Of a stretch of DNA of 64,000 nt, positions 43,590 through 52,640 are shown one piece after another. The DNA is from Dehalococcoidia bacterium. Lineage in GTDB: Bacteria; Chloroflexota; Dehalococcoidia; Lucifugimonadales; Australimonadaceae. Within the stretch, counting starts at the first letter, position 1, and each line of letters begins with the position of its first letter. Under the pieces are notes generated by a model. The model was given only the letters and a program-made list of their open reading frames with translations, had not been told where the DNA came from and made no database searches. The DNA is taken from NCBI GenBank assembly GCA_022820645.1, contig JAJEFD010000009.1, positions 62,001 to 126,000 of the forward strand, in the 5' to 3' direction. A program made the position numbers and the translations under genes.

Positions 43590-44924
43590 ATGCTGTCGAT
43601 AACAGAGAACGAGAAACTGACGCAGGTAGGCCCCGGAACGCCGATGGGCGACTACATCCGCCGTTTCTGGCTGCCCTTCCGTCTCTCCAGTGACGTGCCG
43701 GAGGCTGACGGCGAGCCCGTCCGCATCCGCCTCATGGGCGAGGAGCTGCTCGCCTTCCGCGACACGTCGGGGAAGGTCGGACTCATCCAACGCAACTGCC
43801 CCCACCGGTGGGCAGACCTCTTCTTCGCACGCAACGAGGAGCACGGTCTCCGCTGCACCTACCACGGCTGGAAGTTCGACACGCAGGGGCAGTGCATCGA
43901 CATGCCCACGGAGACGGACGAGAGCACCTACAAGGACAAGATCAGGATCGTCTCCTACCCCGTGGAGGAGGTTGCTGGCATCCTCTGGGCGTACATGGGG
44001 CCGAAAGACCTCACGCCCGAACTGCCGGACTTCGAGTACCTGCGCGTGCCGGAGTCCCACCGGTTCGTCTCCTGGAACTGGCAGCAGACCAACTACGCTC
44101 AGGCGATCGAGGGTGGCATCGATTCCGCTCACTCCAACTACCTGCACGCCACGCTGGACGCCTACCACATGACCGACGCCTGGCGCTCGACGTGGGAGCG
44201 CTCCCAGAACCTGCGCGACAAGTACCACGCGCGCGACCAGCACCCGAAGTTCTTCGCTGAGGACACGGACTACGGCGTCATCACGGGCGCGCGGCGCGAC
44301 ACGGGCGAAGGCGAGTTCTACTGGCGCTACAACCTCTTCCTGCTTCCGTTCTACACGATGCCGCCGTCGGCTCCGTCCCAGAAGTTCTTCCATGCGTTCG
44401 TGCCCATCGACGACCTCCACAACATGCGGTGGACGTTCGTGTGGAACCTCAAGAGCGCGCTGCCGGCAGGCTCCATCGAAGAGTGGAGGAACGGCGCGGG
44501 GCTGCACGCGGCGTCGCTGCCCGGTTACTTCCGCATCGGCTCCACCGCCGACTCCGTTCCCGTCTTCGCGGAGCACTTCCCGCTCCGGAACAAGGAGAAC
44601 GACTACCTCGTCAGCCGCGACTACCAGAAGCGCCTCACCTTCACGGGTATCACTGGCACGGGCGAGCAGGACCTCTCCGTCCAGGAAGGCATGGGGCACA
44701 TCACCCCGCGCAACAAGGAGCACCTCGGCACGACGGACATCGGCATCATCAAGTCCCGCCGCCGTCTGCTGAAAGAGGCCACCGCGCTGCAGGACGGCGA
44801 GGAACCCTACGCCGCCTCGCACGGCGACGTCTACTACGTGCGAGCCGGGGATGTCCTTCTTTCCCCCGAAGAGAACTGGGTGCACGACCAGAAGATCAAG
44901 GACCTGCAGACCGCTACCTGGTAG
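43590..44924 (+). CDS. Rieske non-haem iron oxygenase, phthalate dioxygenase-like
   Basis: 444 residues, MLSITENEKL behind CAGGAGG. Rieske ligands Cys70, His72, Cys89, His92 (CTYHGWKFD); catalytic motif QAIEGGIDSAHSNYLH. Most like the enzyme at 25295-26620. In NCPHRWADLFF a Trp follows the Rieske His-Arg where the paralogues have Gly or Gln. A strong hairpin terminator follows. Confidence 0.93.
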   Translation: MLSITENEKLTQVGPGTPMGDYIRRFWLPFRLSSDVPEADGEPVRIRLMGEELLAFRDTSGKVGLIQRNCPHRWADLFFARNEEHGLRCTYHGWKFDTQGQCIDMPTETDESTYKDKIRIVSYPVEEVAGILWAYMGPKDLTPELPDFEYLRVPESHRFVSWNWQQTNYAQAIEGGIDSAHSNYLHATLDAYHMTDAWRSTWERSQNLRDKYHARDQHPKFFAEDTDYGVITGARRDTGEGEFYWRYNLFLLPFYTMPPSAPSQKFFHAFVPIDDLHNMRWTFVWNLKSALPAGSIEEWRNGAGLHAASLPGYFRIGSTADSVPVFAEHFPLRNKENDYLVSRDYQKRLTFTGITGTGEQDLSVQEGMGHITPRNKEHLGTTDIGIIKSRRRLLKEATALQDGEEPYAASHGDVYYVRAGDVLLSPEENWVHDQKIKDLQTATW

Positions 44925-44947
44925 CGAGTCCACCCACTGGTCATAAC

Positions 44948-44980
44948 AACGAGGGCAGGGGGATCTCTCCTGCCCTCGTT
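44948..44980 (+). terminator. Intrinsic terminator-like hairpin
   Basis: A perfect 12-base stem, AACGAGGGCAGG (948-959) and CCTGCCCTCGTT (969-980), with a nine-base loop, 24 bases after the oxygenase stop. The T tract after it is short (TTAGTTATT), so efficiency is uncertain. It closes the catabolic region. Confidence 0.7.
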
Positions 44981-45039
44981 AGTTATTCCGGGGCGCACGA
45001 TACCGAACCGCACCGGCTCGGTTAGAATGACTGCACGTC

Positions 45040-45798
45040 ATGACGAACCGTCGCTATCAACGCTCGGCGCCTACGCCTCCTCCTGATCCTGCGCTCGTGG
45101 AAGGCAGTGCGAATGAAGTCCGCCGCCGGTTGCGCCAGGCCGGCCGCAAAGACGTGGCCGACCGCATCCGCAAGGAGGCAGGCCGGGACGCGCCCTGCTA
45201 TGGCGTGCCGTCAGCCGAGGTCTATCGCATCGGACTCGACCTCGTTCGGCGGCTGCGCTCCGTGGGGCTTCCTGCCACCATCGCCATCGCGGACAACCTG
45301 TTCCACACCGGCAACGTGGAGGAAGGACTCGTTGGCGCGCAGATAGTCGGCGCGCTGGCGCGCCTCATCACTGGCGACGACTTCCAGCGCATCGAACCGT
45401 GGGGGGATACGTTGACCGCTCCGCAAACGGCTGACGCTCTGGGTGCGAATTGCCTCAGCCCGGCCCTTGCCGCCAAGCCCTCCCTCGTCAAGACGATGCG
45501 CGAGTGGGCGCGCTCCTCGAATCCCTCCAAGCGGCGCGCAGCCGTCTCCGCGTTCGGCCCGCTCGTGCGGGAAGGGCGGTTCATGACGGATGCACTCGAA
45601 GTCGCCGAGGTCGTCATGAAAGACGACAGCGAGGAAGTGCAGCGTGGTGTCGGTACCATGCTCATGGAGGCGACTCGCCTGAGGTCCGACCGGGTTGTGG
45701 AGTTCCTCATGGAATGGAGAGAGCAGAGCCCTCGCCTCATCCTCCAGACCGCTGCCACCAAGCTGCAGCCTGCCCAGCGTGGACAGGTACTCGGCTGA
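45040..45798 (+). CDS. AlkD-like DNA alkylation repair/HEAT-repeat protein
   Basis: 252 residues. Helical repeats with AlkD-type phrases: YGVPSAEVYRIGLDLVRRL near the start, ALARLITGDDFQRIEPWGDTL, VKTMREWARSSNPSKRRAAVSAF, and REGRFMTDALEVAEVVMKDDSEEVQRGVGTML. The family removes alkylated bases from DNA without base flipping, but some members are only HEAT scaffolds. TAGAAT lies 11 bases before the ATG and no ribosome site is visible, so the mRNA may be almost leaderless. Its stop overlaps the next start (TGATG). Confidence 0.75.
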   Translation: MTNRRYQRSAPTPPPDPALVEGSANEVRRRLRQAGRKDVADRIRKEAGRDAPCYGVPSAEVYRIGLDLVRRLRSVGLPATIAIADNLFHTGNVEEGLVGAQIVGALARLITGDDFQRIEPWGDTLTAPQTADALGANCLSPALAAKPSLVKTMREWARSSNPSKRRAAVSAFGPLVREGRFMTDALEVAEVVMKDDSEEVQRGVGTMLMEATRLRSDRVVEFLMEWREQSPRLILQTAATKLQPAQRGQVLG

Positions 45799-46169
45799 TG
45801 ACGACCAACCCGGAGGCGCGTCCTGCCCCCGGCATCGGACGGCGGCTCTATCGCGGGTTCGCATTCGCGCTCATCGTTGGTTTGGCCGGTGCCGGGCTCA
45901 GTGGTGTCCCGGCCCTCTTCATCCAATCCATATTCGTCGGTGAGGCCCAGCGGTGCATCGAGGCCATCGAAATGGCCGAGGCGGGAGGCGATGTGACGCT
46001 GACCTGTCCTGACGAGTTCACCGATCCGCCGGTCTGGTTGCCCGTCATCATGGTGGTTGGGGGCGCAGCCCTTGGCGCGGTGGGGGGCCTTGCTTACGGC
46101 ATAGCCTCACCGGGGCGCAGAGCACGTGGTTCCACGCCTCCGGCGGAGTCTCCATGGTTGCCCTTCTGA
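45798..46169 (+). CDS. Small two-helix membrane protein
   Basis: 123 residues, start overlapping the previous stop by one base. Helix 1 about 19-42 (GFAFALIVGLAGAGLSGVPA), an outer loop with two Cys (QRCIEA, LTCPDEF) that may form a disulfide, helix 2 about 80-102, then a polar tail. No family recognised. Translational coupling suggests it accompanies the HEAT-repeat protein. Confidence 0.6.
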   Translation: MTTNPEARPAPGIGRRLYRGFAFALIVGLAGAGLSGVPALFIQSIFVGEAQRCIEAIEMAEAGGDVTLTCPDEFTDPPVWLPVIMVVGGAALGAVGGLAYGIASPGRRARGSTPPAESPWLPF

Positions 46170-46263
46170 GAGCGGATACGGCACGGCGGATTCCGCGCAA
46201 CTGCCGTCGCTAAGGCGTCGCACCTGCTATTTTGGCCGTGTATCCTTAAACGCGGTTTCTCTC

Positions 46264-47298
46264 ATGCGATATCACTTCGTTCGCGTTCCTATCGTCTTGC
46301 TCACAGCCGTTCTCCTTCTGGGGACGGTGTCGCCTGCGTGCACCCCCTTCCCCGAACCCGACTACATCACCTACACGTCGGGACTTCCGGGTGCTCGCGA
46401 CATCGCAGTCGTCCGGCCGGATGGAGGCCATGCCTTCATACTTACCGACGACCCCCAGGGGCTCTCCTCCGACAACTTCGAACCCGTCTGGGACCCCAAC
46501 CGCCAGCGGATCGCCTTCCTCAGCAACCGAGATGGAAATGTAGAGGTCTACGTCGGTGTGGCTTCCGAGGACGCGCCCGTCTTCTACCGGATCACCAACT
46601 CGGAGTTCGACGAGTCCCAGGTCTCCTGGTCCGCAGACGGCAATCGCATCGCGTACACGTCCGAGGACCATGAGGGGAGGCGCACCGTGCAGCACGTTGC
46701 GCTCAACGAGCTCGTCCCGACCGCCGTCGTATTCGGAAGCGAAGGCGAAACCGACGCTGCGTGGTCTCCCACCGATAACCTGATCGTCTTTGCCAAGCTC
46801 AAGGACAACGGCGAGTCCGACGGCATCTTCCTGCGCGACCCTTCGAATGTGAATATCGTCCAGCTCACCGCAGGCCCCCACCACTTCCCCACATGGGCGC
46901 CGGACGGAAAGAGCATCGCCTACGTCTCTACCCAGAACGATGGTCAGCAGGACATCTACATCATCAACGTCAGCGCTCTCGGCCCCACCTCGGAACCGCT
47001 CCGGGTCACACAGGACAGCGCTGACGACTACAACCCCGCATGGTCGAGGGACGGCAGCAGGATCGCGTTCATCTCCGACCGCTCCGGCAATGCCGACGTC
47101 TACACCATCTCCCCGAATGGGGGCGGCCTGGCGATGATCACGCAGAACGCCGTGAACGAGTTGTCGGTTGCATGGGGCCCGGACGGCAGCCTCGTCTTCC
47201 CCTCCGGCCCGGAGGACCGGACGGCGCTCTTCATCGCGGACGCAGACGGCCAGCAGCAACTTACGTCCGGTGCGACGGCGACCTTCCCGGACTGGTAG
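46264..47298 (+). CDS. TolB-like beta-propeller protein, exported
   Basis: 344 residues from ATG 46264. Hydrophobic N-terminus ending in VSPAC, a weak lipobox (Cys24). Six PD40/TolB blades follow: PVWDPNRQRIAFLSNRDGN, VSWSADGNRIAYTSED, AAWSPTDNLIVFAK, PTWAPDGKSIAYVST, PAWSRDGSRIAFISDRSGN and VAWGPDGSLVFPSG. Similar to TolB's C-terminal propeller but without its N-terminal domain, and no Tol-Pal partners are present. No clear ribosome site. Probably a surface interaction module. Confidence 0.75.
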   Translation: MRYHFVRVPIVLLTAVLLLGTVSPACTPFPEPDYITYTSGLPGARDIAVVRPDGGHAFILTDDPQGLSSDNFEPVWDPNRQRIAFLSNRDGNVEVYVGVASEDAPVFYRITNSEFDESQVSWSADGNRIAYTSEDHEGRRTVQHVALNELVPTAVVFGSEGETDAAWSPTDNLIVFAKLKDNGESDGIFLRDPSNVNIVQLTAGPHHFPTWAPDGKSIAYVSTQNDGQQDIYIINVSALGPTSEPLRVTQDSADDYNPAWSRDGSRIAFISDRSGNADVYTISPNGGGLAMITQNAVNELSVAWGPDGSLVFPSGPEDRTALFIADADGQQQLTSGATATFPDW

Positions 47299-47307
47299 CC
47301 TCCCTTC

Positions 47308-49101
47308 GTGGGGATCGACGCTCTCACTTACAACGATGCAGGCATCTATGCCGCCCCTGCTTCTCCCGAAGCATGGGGAGCATGGGTTTCGGCCACGCGG
47401 CTCAGGGGCTATCTCCTGAAGAACACGCTCGGCGACTGGCTCAACCTGTACGGCGAGGCCAACGGCTTCCAGCGCGACGACACGGCGGAGGGCTACGACG
47501 AGCGGCTCGTCTTCGCGCCGTTCATCATGGGCCAGGGGGGCAGGTTCGAGGAGGCTGTCGCCCGGCATCTGGCCTCTTTCCACGAGCTCACCACTATCTC
47601 GCGCGAAGCGGAAGACGTGCGTGAGTTGGAGATTGCGCAACAGACCTTCCAGGCGCTCGCGGAAGGCCGCCCTATCGTCCATCAGGCGGTGCTCTGGAAC
47701 CCGGAATCCATGACCTACGGCGCGGCTGACTTCCTCATCCGTTCCGATATCTTCGACGCGCTGTTCCCAGGGCATCTCGCCCCGGGAGAAGCCGCCATCG
47801 CCGCGCCGGACCTCGGCGGGCCGTGGCACTACGTCGTGGTGGACGCCAAGTTCACCACGGTACACGCCTCCAAACAGGGCGAGGTCGGCAACAGCGGTTC
47901 GTCGCCCGCCTACAAGGCGCAGCTGTACGTCTACAACGACGCGCTTGCCCGGCTGCAGGGCTACGCGCCGCGCCGGGCGTTCCTGCTCGGACGCAGCTGG
48001 GAACAGAGCTCGGAGCGCGTGACCAACGCCATGAAGCGGCTCGGCCAGGTTTCCATGAGCGCGGAAGTGCAAGTGGAAGTGGAGGCTGCGGCTGCGTGGG
48101 TGCGCAGACTGCGCTCGGAGGGTGCGCAGTGGCAGCCGCTGCCCACGCCAACGGTGCCGGAGCTGTGGCCCTCCGGTGGGGACTGGCCCTGGGAGAACGC
48201 TGTCAAACAGATCGTGGATGAACTCGAGGACCTCACGAAGCTCTGGCAGGTCGGCACTGAGAGGCGCGACAAGGCTGTGCGCAACGGCATCACCTCCTGG
48301 CTGGATCCCCGGGCGACCGCCGAGTCGCTCGGCGTTACTGGACCGACCACGCAACCGGTCCTGGAGGCGATCCTGGACGTGCACCGGAACGACGGCCCGG
48401 TCGTCCGCCCCGCCCACGTCCGCGCCGCGGAGAGCGAATGGCGCGCGCAGCCTCCGCTCGAATTCTTCGTGGACTTCGAGTACGTCACCGATCTGAAGGA
48501 CGACTTCTCTACGTTCCCTGAACGCGGCGGGCAGACCATCATCTTCATGATCGGCTGCGGGCACATGGAGAACGGCGAGTGGAAGTTCGCGCAGTTCACC
48601 ACTGACCGTTTGGACGAACCCAGCGAGGCCCGTGCGATCGACGCGTGGCTCGCCCACATGCACGAGACCCAGGCCCGGCTGGGAGGTGAGGAAGAGCCGC
48701 ACCTCTTCCACTGGGCGCCTGCCGAGGAGATCAACTACGAGACGGCGTACAACTCGGCGCGGAAGCGGCACCCTGCGAAAGGCTGGCCCTTGGTCAACTG
48801 GTTCGACCTGCTGCGGAAGGTCGTTCGCAAGGAGCCGGTCGTCGTGAAGGGTTCGATGGGCTTCGGGCTCAAGTCTGTCGCGCGAGCGTTCCACGAACAT
48901 GGTCTCATCGAGACTGACTGGGGCAGTTCCAAGGTGGACGGGATGGGCGCGATGGTCGGCGCGTGGCGCTGCGACGACGAGGCTGCCGAGCGTGATGTTC
49001 GCCTCATCGATACCCCGCTCATGGAAGAGATCGCCGCCTACAACGAAGTGGACTGCAAGGTCATGCAGGAGATCCTTCACTACCTCCGCGCTCACCACTA
49101 G
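47308..49101 (+). CDS. RecB-like nuclease of the TM0106 type with C-terminal RNase H-like domain
   Basis: 597 residues, GTG start at 47308, nine bases after the propeller gene. N-terminal PD-(D/E)xK nuclease: Asp141 in YGAADFLIR, Asp179-x-Lys181 in VVVDAKF, and the RecB motif Gln205-x3-Tyr209 in AYKAQLYVY. C-terminal RNase H-like exonuclease (YprB/RNase_H_2 type): DFE in EFFVDFEYVTD, GSMGFGLKSVARAF, and YNEVDCKVMQEIL with the last Asp. All catalytic residues are present. No helicase or Cas gene is adjacent. Likely a DNA/RNA repair or decay enzyme; biological role unresolved. Confidence 0.83.
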   Translation: MGIDALTYNDAGIYAAPASPEAWGAWVSATRLRGYLLKNTLGDWLNLYGEANGFQRDDTAEGYDERLVFAPFIMGQGGRFEEAVARHLASFHELTTISREAEDVRELEIAQQTFQALAEGRPIVHQAVLWNPESMTYGAADFLIRSDIFDALFPGHLAPGEAAIAAPDLGGPWHYVVVDAKFTTVHASKQGEVGNSGSSPAYKAQLYVYNDALARLQGYAPRRAFLLGRSWEQSSERVTNAMKRLGQVSMSAEVQVEVEAAAAWVRRLRSEGAQWQPLPTPTVPELWPSGGDWPWENAVKQIVDELEDLTKLWQVGTERRDKAVRNGITSWLDPRATAESLGVTGPTTQPVLEAILDVHRNDGPVVRPAHVRAAESEWRAQPPLEFFVDFEYVTDLKDDFSTFPERGGQTIIFMIGCGHMENGEWKFAQFTTDRLDEPSEARAIDAWLAHMHETQARLGGEEEPHLFHWAPAEEINYETAYNSARKRHPAKGWPLVNWFDLLRKVVRKEPVVVKGSMGFGLKSVARAFHEHGLIETDWGSSKVDGMGAMVGAWRCDDEAAERDVRLIDTPLMEEIAAYNEVDCKVMQEILHYLRAHH

Positions 49102-49247
49102 CCTCCTCTCCAACCGCTGCTTAACCGCCTCATCTGCAATCTTCCCGCCTCTATTGCCGGGTAACATCGAGGGTGCTACCATCCGATTGTGCATTCTTTC
49201 TCAATCTTTGCTGCAGACGATCCCGGATACAGTGAGGTCAGGCACGG

Positions 49248-50042
49248 ATGACGCTGCACATAGTGGTGACCGCCAAGCAAGTGCTCGACCCTGAAACCCC
49301 GCTATCCGCCTTCAACGTTGCTGACAACGCCGTCTCCACCGCAGGCAACATCCCCCCCGTCGTCAACGGGTACGACGAGCAGGCCGTCGAGGCGGCGCTG
49401 CGCATCAAGGAAGCCCACGGCGACGCGAAAGTCACCGTGCTCTCCTGCGGTACGGATTTCGCTCTGGACGTCATCAAGAAGCCACTGGCGATGGGGGCGG
49501 ACGAGCTCGTTCTCCTGCAGGACGCTGCCTTCGAGAACTCCATAGACCCCACCATGGCGGTCGCGGCGCTCACCGCCGCGATACGCAAACTTGGCGACGT
49601 GGACCTCGTCATCTCCGGGAGGCAGGCGAGCGACTGGGACAACGCGCAGGTGCCGCTCGGCGTCGCTGAGTCTCTCGGATGGGCGGTCGCGACCATCGGG
49701 CGGAAGGTCGACGTGCAGGACGGCACCGTGCGTGTCGAGCGCGTCCTGCCGGACGGACATGAGACCGTCGAGGCGCCGCTGCCCGCGGTTGTAACCGTCT
49801 CGAACGAGCTGGGCACGCCCCGGTACCCCAACATGCGCGGCATCATGGCGGCGCGGCGCGTGCAGCCCACCGTCTGGACTGTTGCCGACCTCGACCTCGA
49901 CGGCACGGCATCCCCTGCGTTCGAACTCGTGTCCCTGAAGAAACCGGAGCGCGCGGTGCAGACCGAGATGATCACCGGCGACGACGACGCGGACGCCGGA
50001 CGCAAGCTCGCCCTCCGCCTCCGCGAGGAGCGGGTGCTCTGA
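49248..50042 (+). CDS. etfB: Electron transfer flavoprotein beta subunit
   Basis: 264 residues. VVTAKQVLDPE start, VVNGYDEQAVEAALRIKE (nucleotide-binding loop), and SGRQASDWDNAQVPLGVAE, the ETF-beta signature. Its stop overlaps the alpha gene start (TGATG). ETF carries electrons from flavin dehydrogenases to the quinone pool. It is the only recognisable electron-carrier gene pair in the window. Confidence 0.93.
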   Translation: MTLHIVVTAKQVLDPETPLSAFNVADNAVSTAGNIPPVVNGYDEQAVEAALRIKEAHGDAKVTVLSCGTDFALDVIKKPLAMGADELVLLQDAAFENSIDPTMAVAALTAAIRKLGDVDLVISGRQASDWDNAQVPLGVAESLGWAVATIGRKVDVQDGTVRVERVLPDGHETVEAPLPAVVTVSNELGTPRYPNMRGIMAARRVQPTVWTVADLDLDGTASPAFELVSLKKPERAVQTEMITGDDDADAGRKLALRLREERVL

Positions 50043-51007
50043 TGGCTGACGCACTCATCATCGGTGAGATCACGGACGGCGCGCCCGCGTCTGCCACGCT
50101 GGAAGGCATCGCCGCCGCGCGCCGCATGGGTGCCGGCCAGGTGGCCGTCCTGCTGCCGGGCGCGGACGCCGCGAGCGCAGCCTCCGCCGCCATCGCGGGC
50201 GGCGCGGACATCGTCTACACCATCGTCGACGGCCCGGCTGCTGACGGCGAGTTCGACGCGCTGGTGGACGCGGCGCAGGCTGCCGTCACGCTGAGCGGGG
50301 CACGCTACGTCATCGGCGCGAAGACGCTCACCGGACGGGATGTGATGCCGCGCCTCGCCTTCCGGCTGGGGACCGCGCTGGCGTCCGACTGCTCCGTTGT
50401 TTCCCTCGACGACTCCGGACGCCTCATCGCGACCCGGCCGGTCTACGGCGGCAACGCGGAGGCGTCGGTTGCCTGCCTCGGCAGTGTTGCTGTCGCCTCG
50501 CTGCGGCCCAAGAGCGTGGATGCGCTCGAACCGGACACCTCGCGCATCGGGGAGGTATCGCCGCTAGCCTTCGAGGCGAACGTGCGCACCCGGGTGCTGG
50601 AGCGTGTCGAGGAGGCAGGAGAGGGCGTCCGCCTTGAGAATGCGCGCGTCGTCGTCTCCGGCGGGCGTGGGCTCGGTGGGCCGGAGCCGTTCGACTCGCT
50701 GCGGGAGCTGGCGAACATGCTCGGCGGCGCGGTCGGCGCGTCCCGCGCGGCCTGCGACGCCGGTTGGGTTCCCTCCGGTTACCAGGTCGGCCTCACGGGC
50801 AAGACGGTGACGCCGGACCTGTACATCGCCGTCGGGATATCCGGCGCGAGCCAGCATATGGCCGGATGCAGCAACTCCCGGACGCTCGTGGCCATCAACA
50901 AGGATGCCGGGGCCAACATCTTCAAGGAGGCCCGCTTCGGGGTCGCCGGAGACTGGCAGAAAGTGCTGCCCGCATTCATGGAACAACTGCACGAGCTGAT
51001 GGGGTAG
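50042..51007 (+). CDS. etfA: Electron transfer flavoprotein alpha subunit
   Basis: 321 residues. N-terminal half like ETF-beta; C-terminal FAD domain with [55 protein letters not shown] in order and [11 protein letters not shown]. The recognition stretch reads [15 protein letters not shown] with Cys where many have Met. Coupled to etfB. No ETF-quinone oxidoreductase or acyl-CoA dehydrogenase gene is adjacent. Confidence 0.93.
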   Translation: MADALIIGEITDGAPASATLEGIAAARRMGAGQVAVLLPGADAASAASAAIAGGADIVYTIVDGPAADGEFDALVDAAQAAVTLSGARYVIGAKTLTGRDVMPRLAFRLGTALASDCSVVSLDDSGRLIATRPVYGGNAEASVACLGSVAVASLRPKSVDALEPDTSRIGEVSPLAFEANVRTRVLERVEEAGEGVRLENARVVVSGGRGLGGPEPFDSLRELANMLGGAVGASRAACDAGWVPSGYQVGLTGKTVTPDLYIAVGISGASQHMAGCSNSRTLVAINKDAGANIFKEARFGVAGDWQKVLPAFMEQLHELMG

Positions 51008-51032
51008 GATTAAGCGAGAGGGAGGTCGGACG

Positions 51033-51479
51033 ATGGCAGACCAGGAATACGACCGCGAGATGGCTGAAGCGATCGAGCACGCCGAGACGTCGGAGGTCGT
51101 TTGCATCATCCTGCCTCTTATCAACCAGTGCCTGGTCTACGACAACCGGAGCACTGCGGATGACCCGCCGCGTATCTCGGTGTCGCCGCCGCTCGGTTCG
51201 GCCGAGCGCCGTCTGCGCCACGTCAACCGCGCCCGCCCCAACATGCCCCACGCACGGGAGCTCGCCGCCATCCCCTGGGTCGGTTCGATCCGGAGCCTCG
51301 AGGAGTCCGGCGTCTGCGACATGCTGCACCGCCGCGTCAGCGGCTCCGGCTTCGACTCGGTGCACCGCCAGTACGACGAGGCACTGGACGAGTTGCGGCA
51401 GTGGGAGCGGCGCTCCACCATCGCGATGATCCGCGGGCAGGGGCCCTACCACACGCTCTGGTCGCGTAACGGCTCCTGA
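51033..51479 (+). CDS. Hypothetical protein downstream of ETF
   Basis: 148 residues, ATG behind GAGAGGGAGG, 25 bases after etfA, so probably cotranscribed. No signal peptide or helix typical of membranes. Features: an acidic start, a segment PPLGSAERRLRHVNRARPNMPHAREL rich in Arg, and a helical C-terminus (YDEALDELRQWERRST). No family recognised. Confidence 0.7.
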   Translation: MADQEYDREMAEAIEHAETSEVVCIILPLINQCLVYDNRSTADDPPRISVSPPLGSAERRLRHVNRARPNMPHARELAAIPWVGSIRSLEESGVCDMLHRRVSGSGFDSVHRQYDEALDELRQWERRSTIAMIRGQGPYHTLWSRNGS

Positions 51480-51503
51480 CCGGCAGCGCTTCGCGCCGGA
51501 GAG

Positions 51504-52640
51504 TCAGCCCCAGACCGCTCGCGCTGTATCCGCGACCACGCGGAGTTTCGCGTTCTGCTCCGCGATGCTGAGCCTGTTGCCGACGATCGACGTCCCGAAA
51601 CCGCACTGCGGGCTGATCCCAAGCTGCTCCCGGGGAAAGTGCCGTGCGGCCTCGGCGATGCGCTCCGCAAGCCCTTCCGGCGTCTCGGGACGCGGAGACT
51701 TGGTCGTCACCAGCCCGAGCACGACCGTCTTGTCGTCAGGTACGGAGCGCAGCGGTTCGAACGAGCCTGAGCGTTCGTCGTCGTATTCCAGCATGAGCCG
51801 CTGCGCGTTCACACGGCGCAGCACGGGTTCGATGAGCCGGTCGTAGCCGCCTTCGGCCAGCCAGCGGCTTCCTTGGTTGCCCTTGCAGAGGTGGAAGGCG
51901 AACGTCACGTCCGGGAAGCCGTCCATGACCGCGTTGTCCAGCTCGACGCCCTGTGCGACCCAGTCCTCCGCCGTCCAGCCACGGCTCCGGTAGAACTCGG
52001 CCCACGTGGGGTCCAGCACGAGCGGGTACTGCGGGGCATCGAGTTGGATGTATGTTGCGCCGAGCCTGACGAGTTCCTCGATCTCCTCCCGGAGTATCTG
52101 CGCGACGTCGGCAAGGAACGCGTCGAGGGTCGGGTAGGCCGCGGCTGACTTCGCGGGCGACCAGAAGTTGGCGAAGAGGCTGGGGCTTGGCAGCGTCACC
52201 TTGGGGATGCGGGTGGTGCGGCCTCGAAGGTAGGTGAACTCCTCGGCTGAGAGGTGACGCTTGCGCCGGAGCGTGCCGGTGACCCCAAGCGTGGATGGGC
52301 GCTCCCTGTTCAGGTCTCCGACCCGCTCGTCGCCCTTCCAGTCACCCCAGAGGAAAGCGTTGAGGTCGAACTCGCCGAACCCCTCAACCGCCTCCGGCAT
52401 CTGGCTCTGGAACGAGAGCCTGCGCATCTCCCCGTCGGTGAGTATCTCCAGCCCCGCCTCCTCTTGTGCGGCCACGGCCTGATCGACTGCGGCGTCCTCG
52501 ACGCGCTTGAACTCCGCGGGCGTGGTCCGCCCGGCGTCGGAGTCCTCGCGGGCAGTCAGCAGTTCTGCCGGCCTGATCATGCTGCCGACCACGTCGGCGT
52601 GAGGCAGGCCGGGAGAGTTTCCGGGGGAATCACTGTTCAT
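51504..52640 (-). CDS. MetE C-terminal-domain-like (cobalamin-independent methionine synthase family) protein
   Basis: 378 residues; only the catalytic barrel, no MetE N-terminal half. VVGSMIRPAELL start, EILTDGEMRRLSF, YIQLDAPQYPL, FHLCKGNQGS with zinc His and Cys, and ISPQCGFGT with the second zinc Cys. Short MetE-like proteins may transfer methyl groups from cobalamin proteins or small molecules, or act on other thiols. Convergent with the gene at 51033. Upstream region carries phased repeats. Confidence 0.85.
   Translation of the reverse strand: MNSDSPGNSPGLPHADVVGSMIRPAELLTAREDSDAGRTTPAEFKRVEDAAVDQAVAAQEEAGLEILTDGEMRRLSFQSQMPEAVEGFGEFDLNAFLWGDWKGDERVGDLNRERPSTLGVTGTLRRKRHLSAEEFTYLRGRTTRIPKVTLPSPSLFANFWSPAKSAAAYPTLDAFLADVAQILREEIEELVRLGATYIQLDAPQYPLVLDPTWAEFYRSRGWTAEDWVAQGVELDNAVMDGFPDVTFAFHLCKGNQGSRWLAEGGYDRLIEPVLRRVNAQRLMLEYDDERSGSFEPLRSVPDDKTVVLGLVTTKSPRPETPEGLAERIAEAARHFPREQLGISPQCGFGTSIVGNRLSIAEQNAKLRVVADTARAVWG

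Noticed and set aside
46246-49194. A 982-codon open frame on the minus strand
   Set aside because: It lies opposite the TolB-like and RecB-like genes, which have clear motifs; the frame is a by-product of high G+C codon use and has no recognisable domain.
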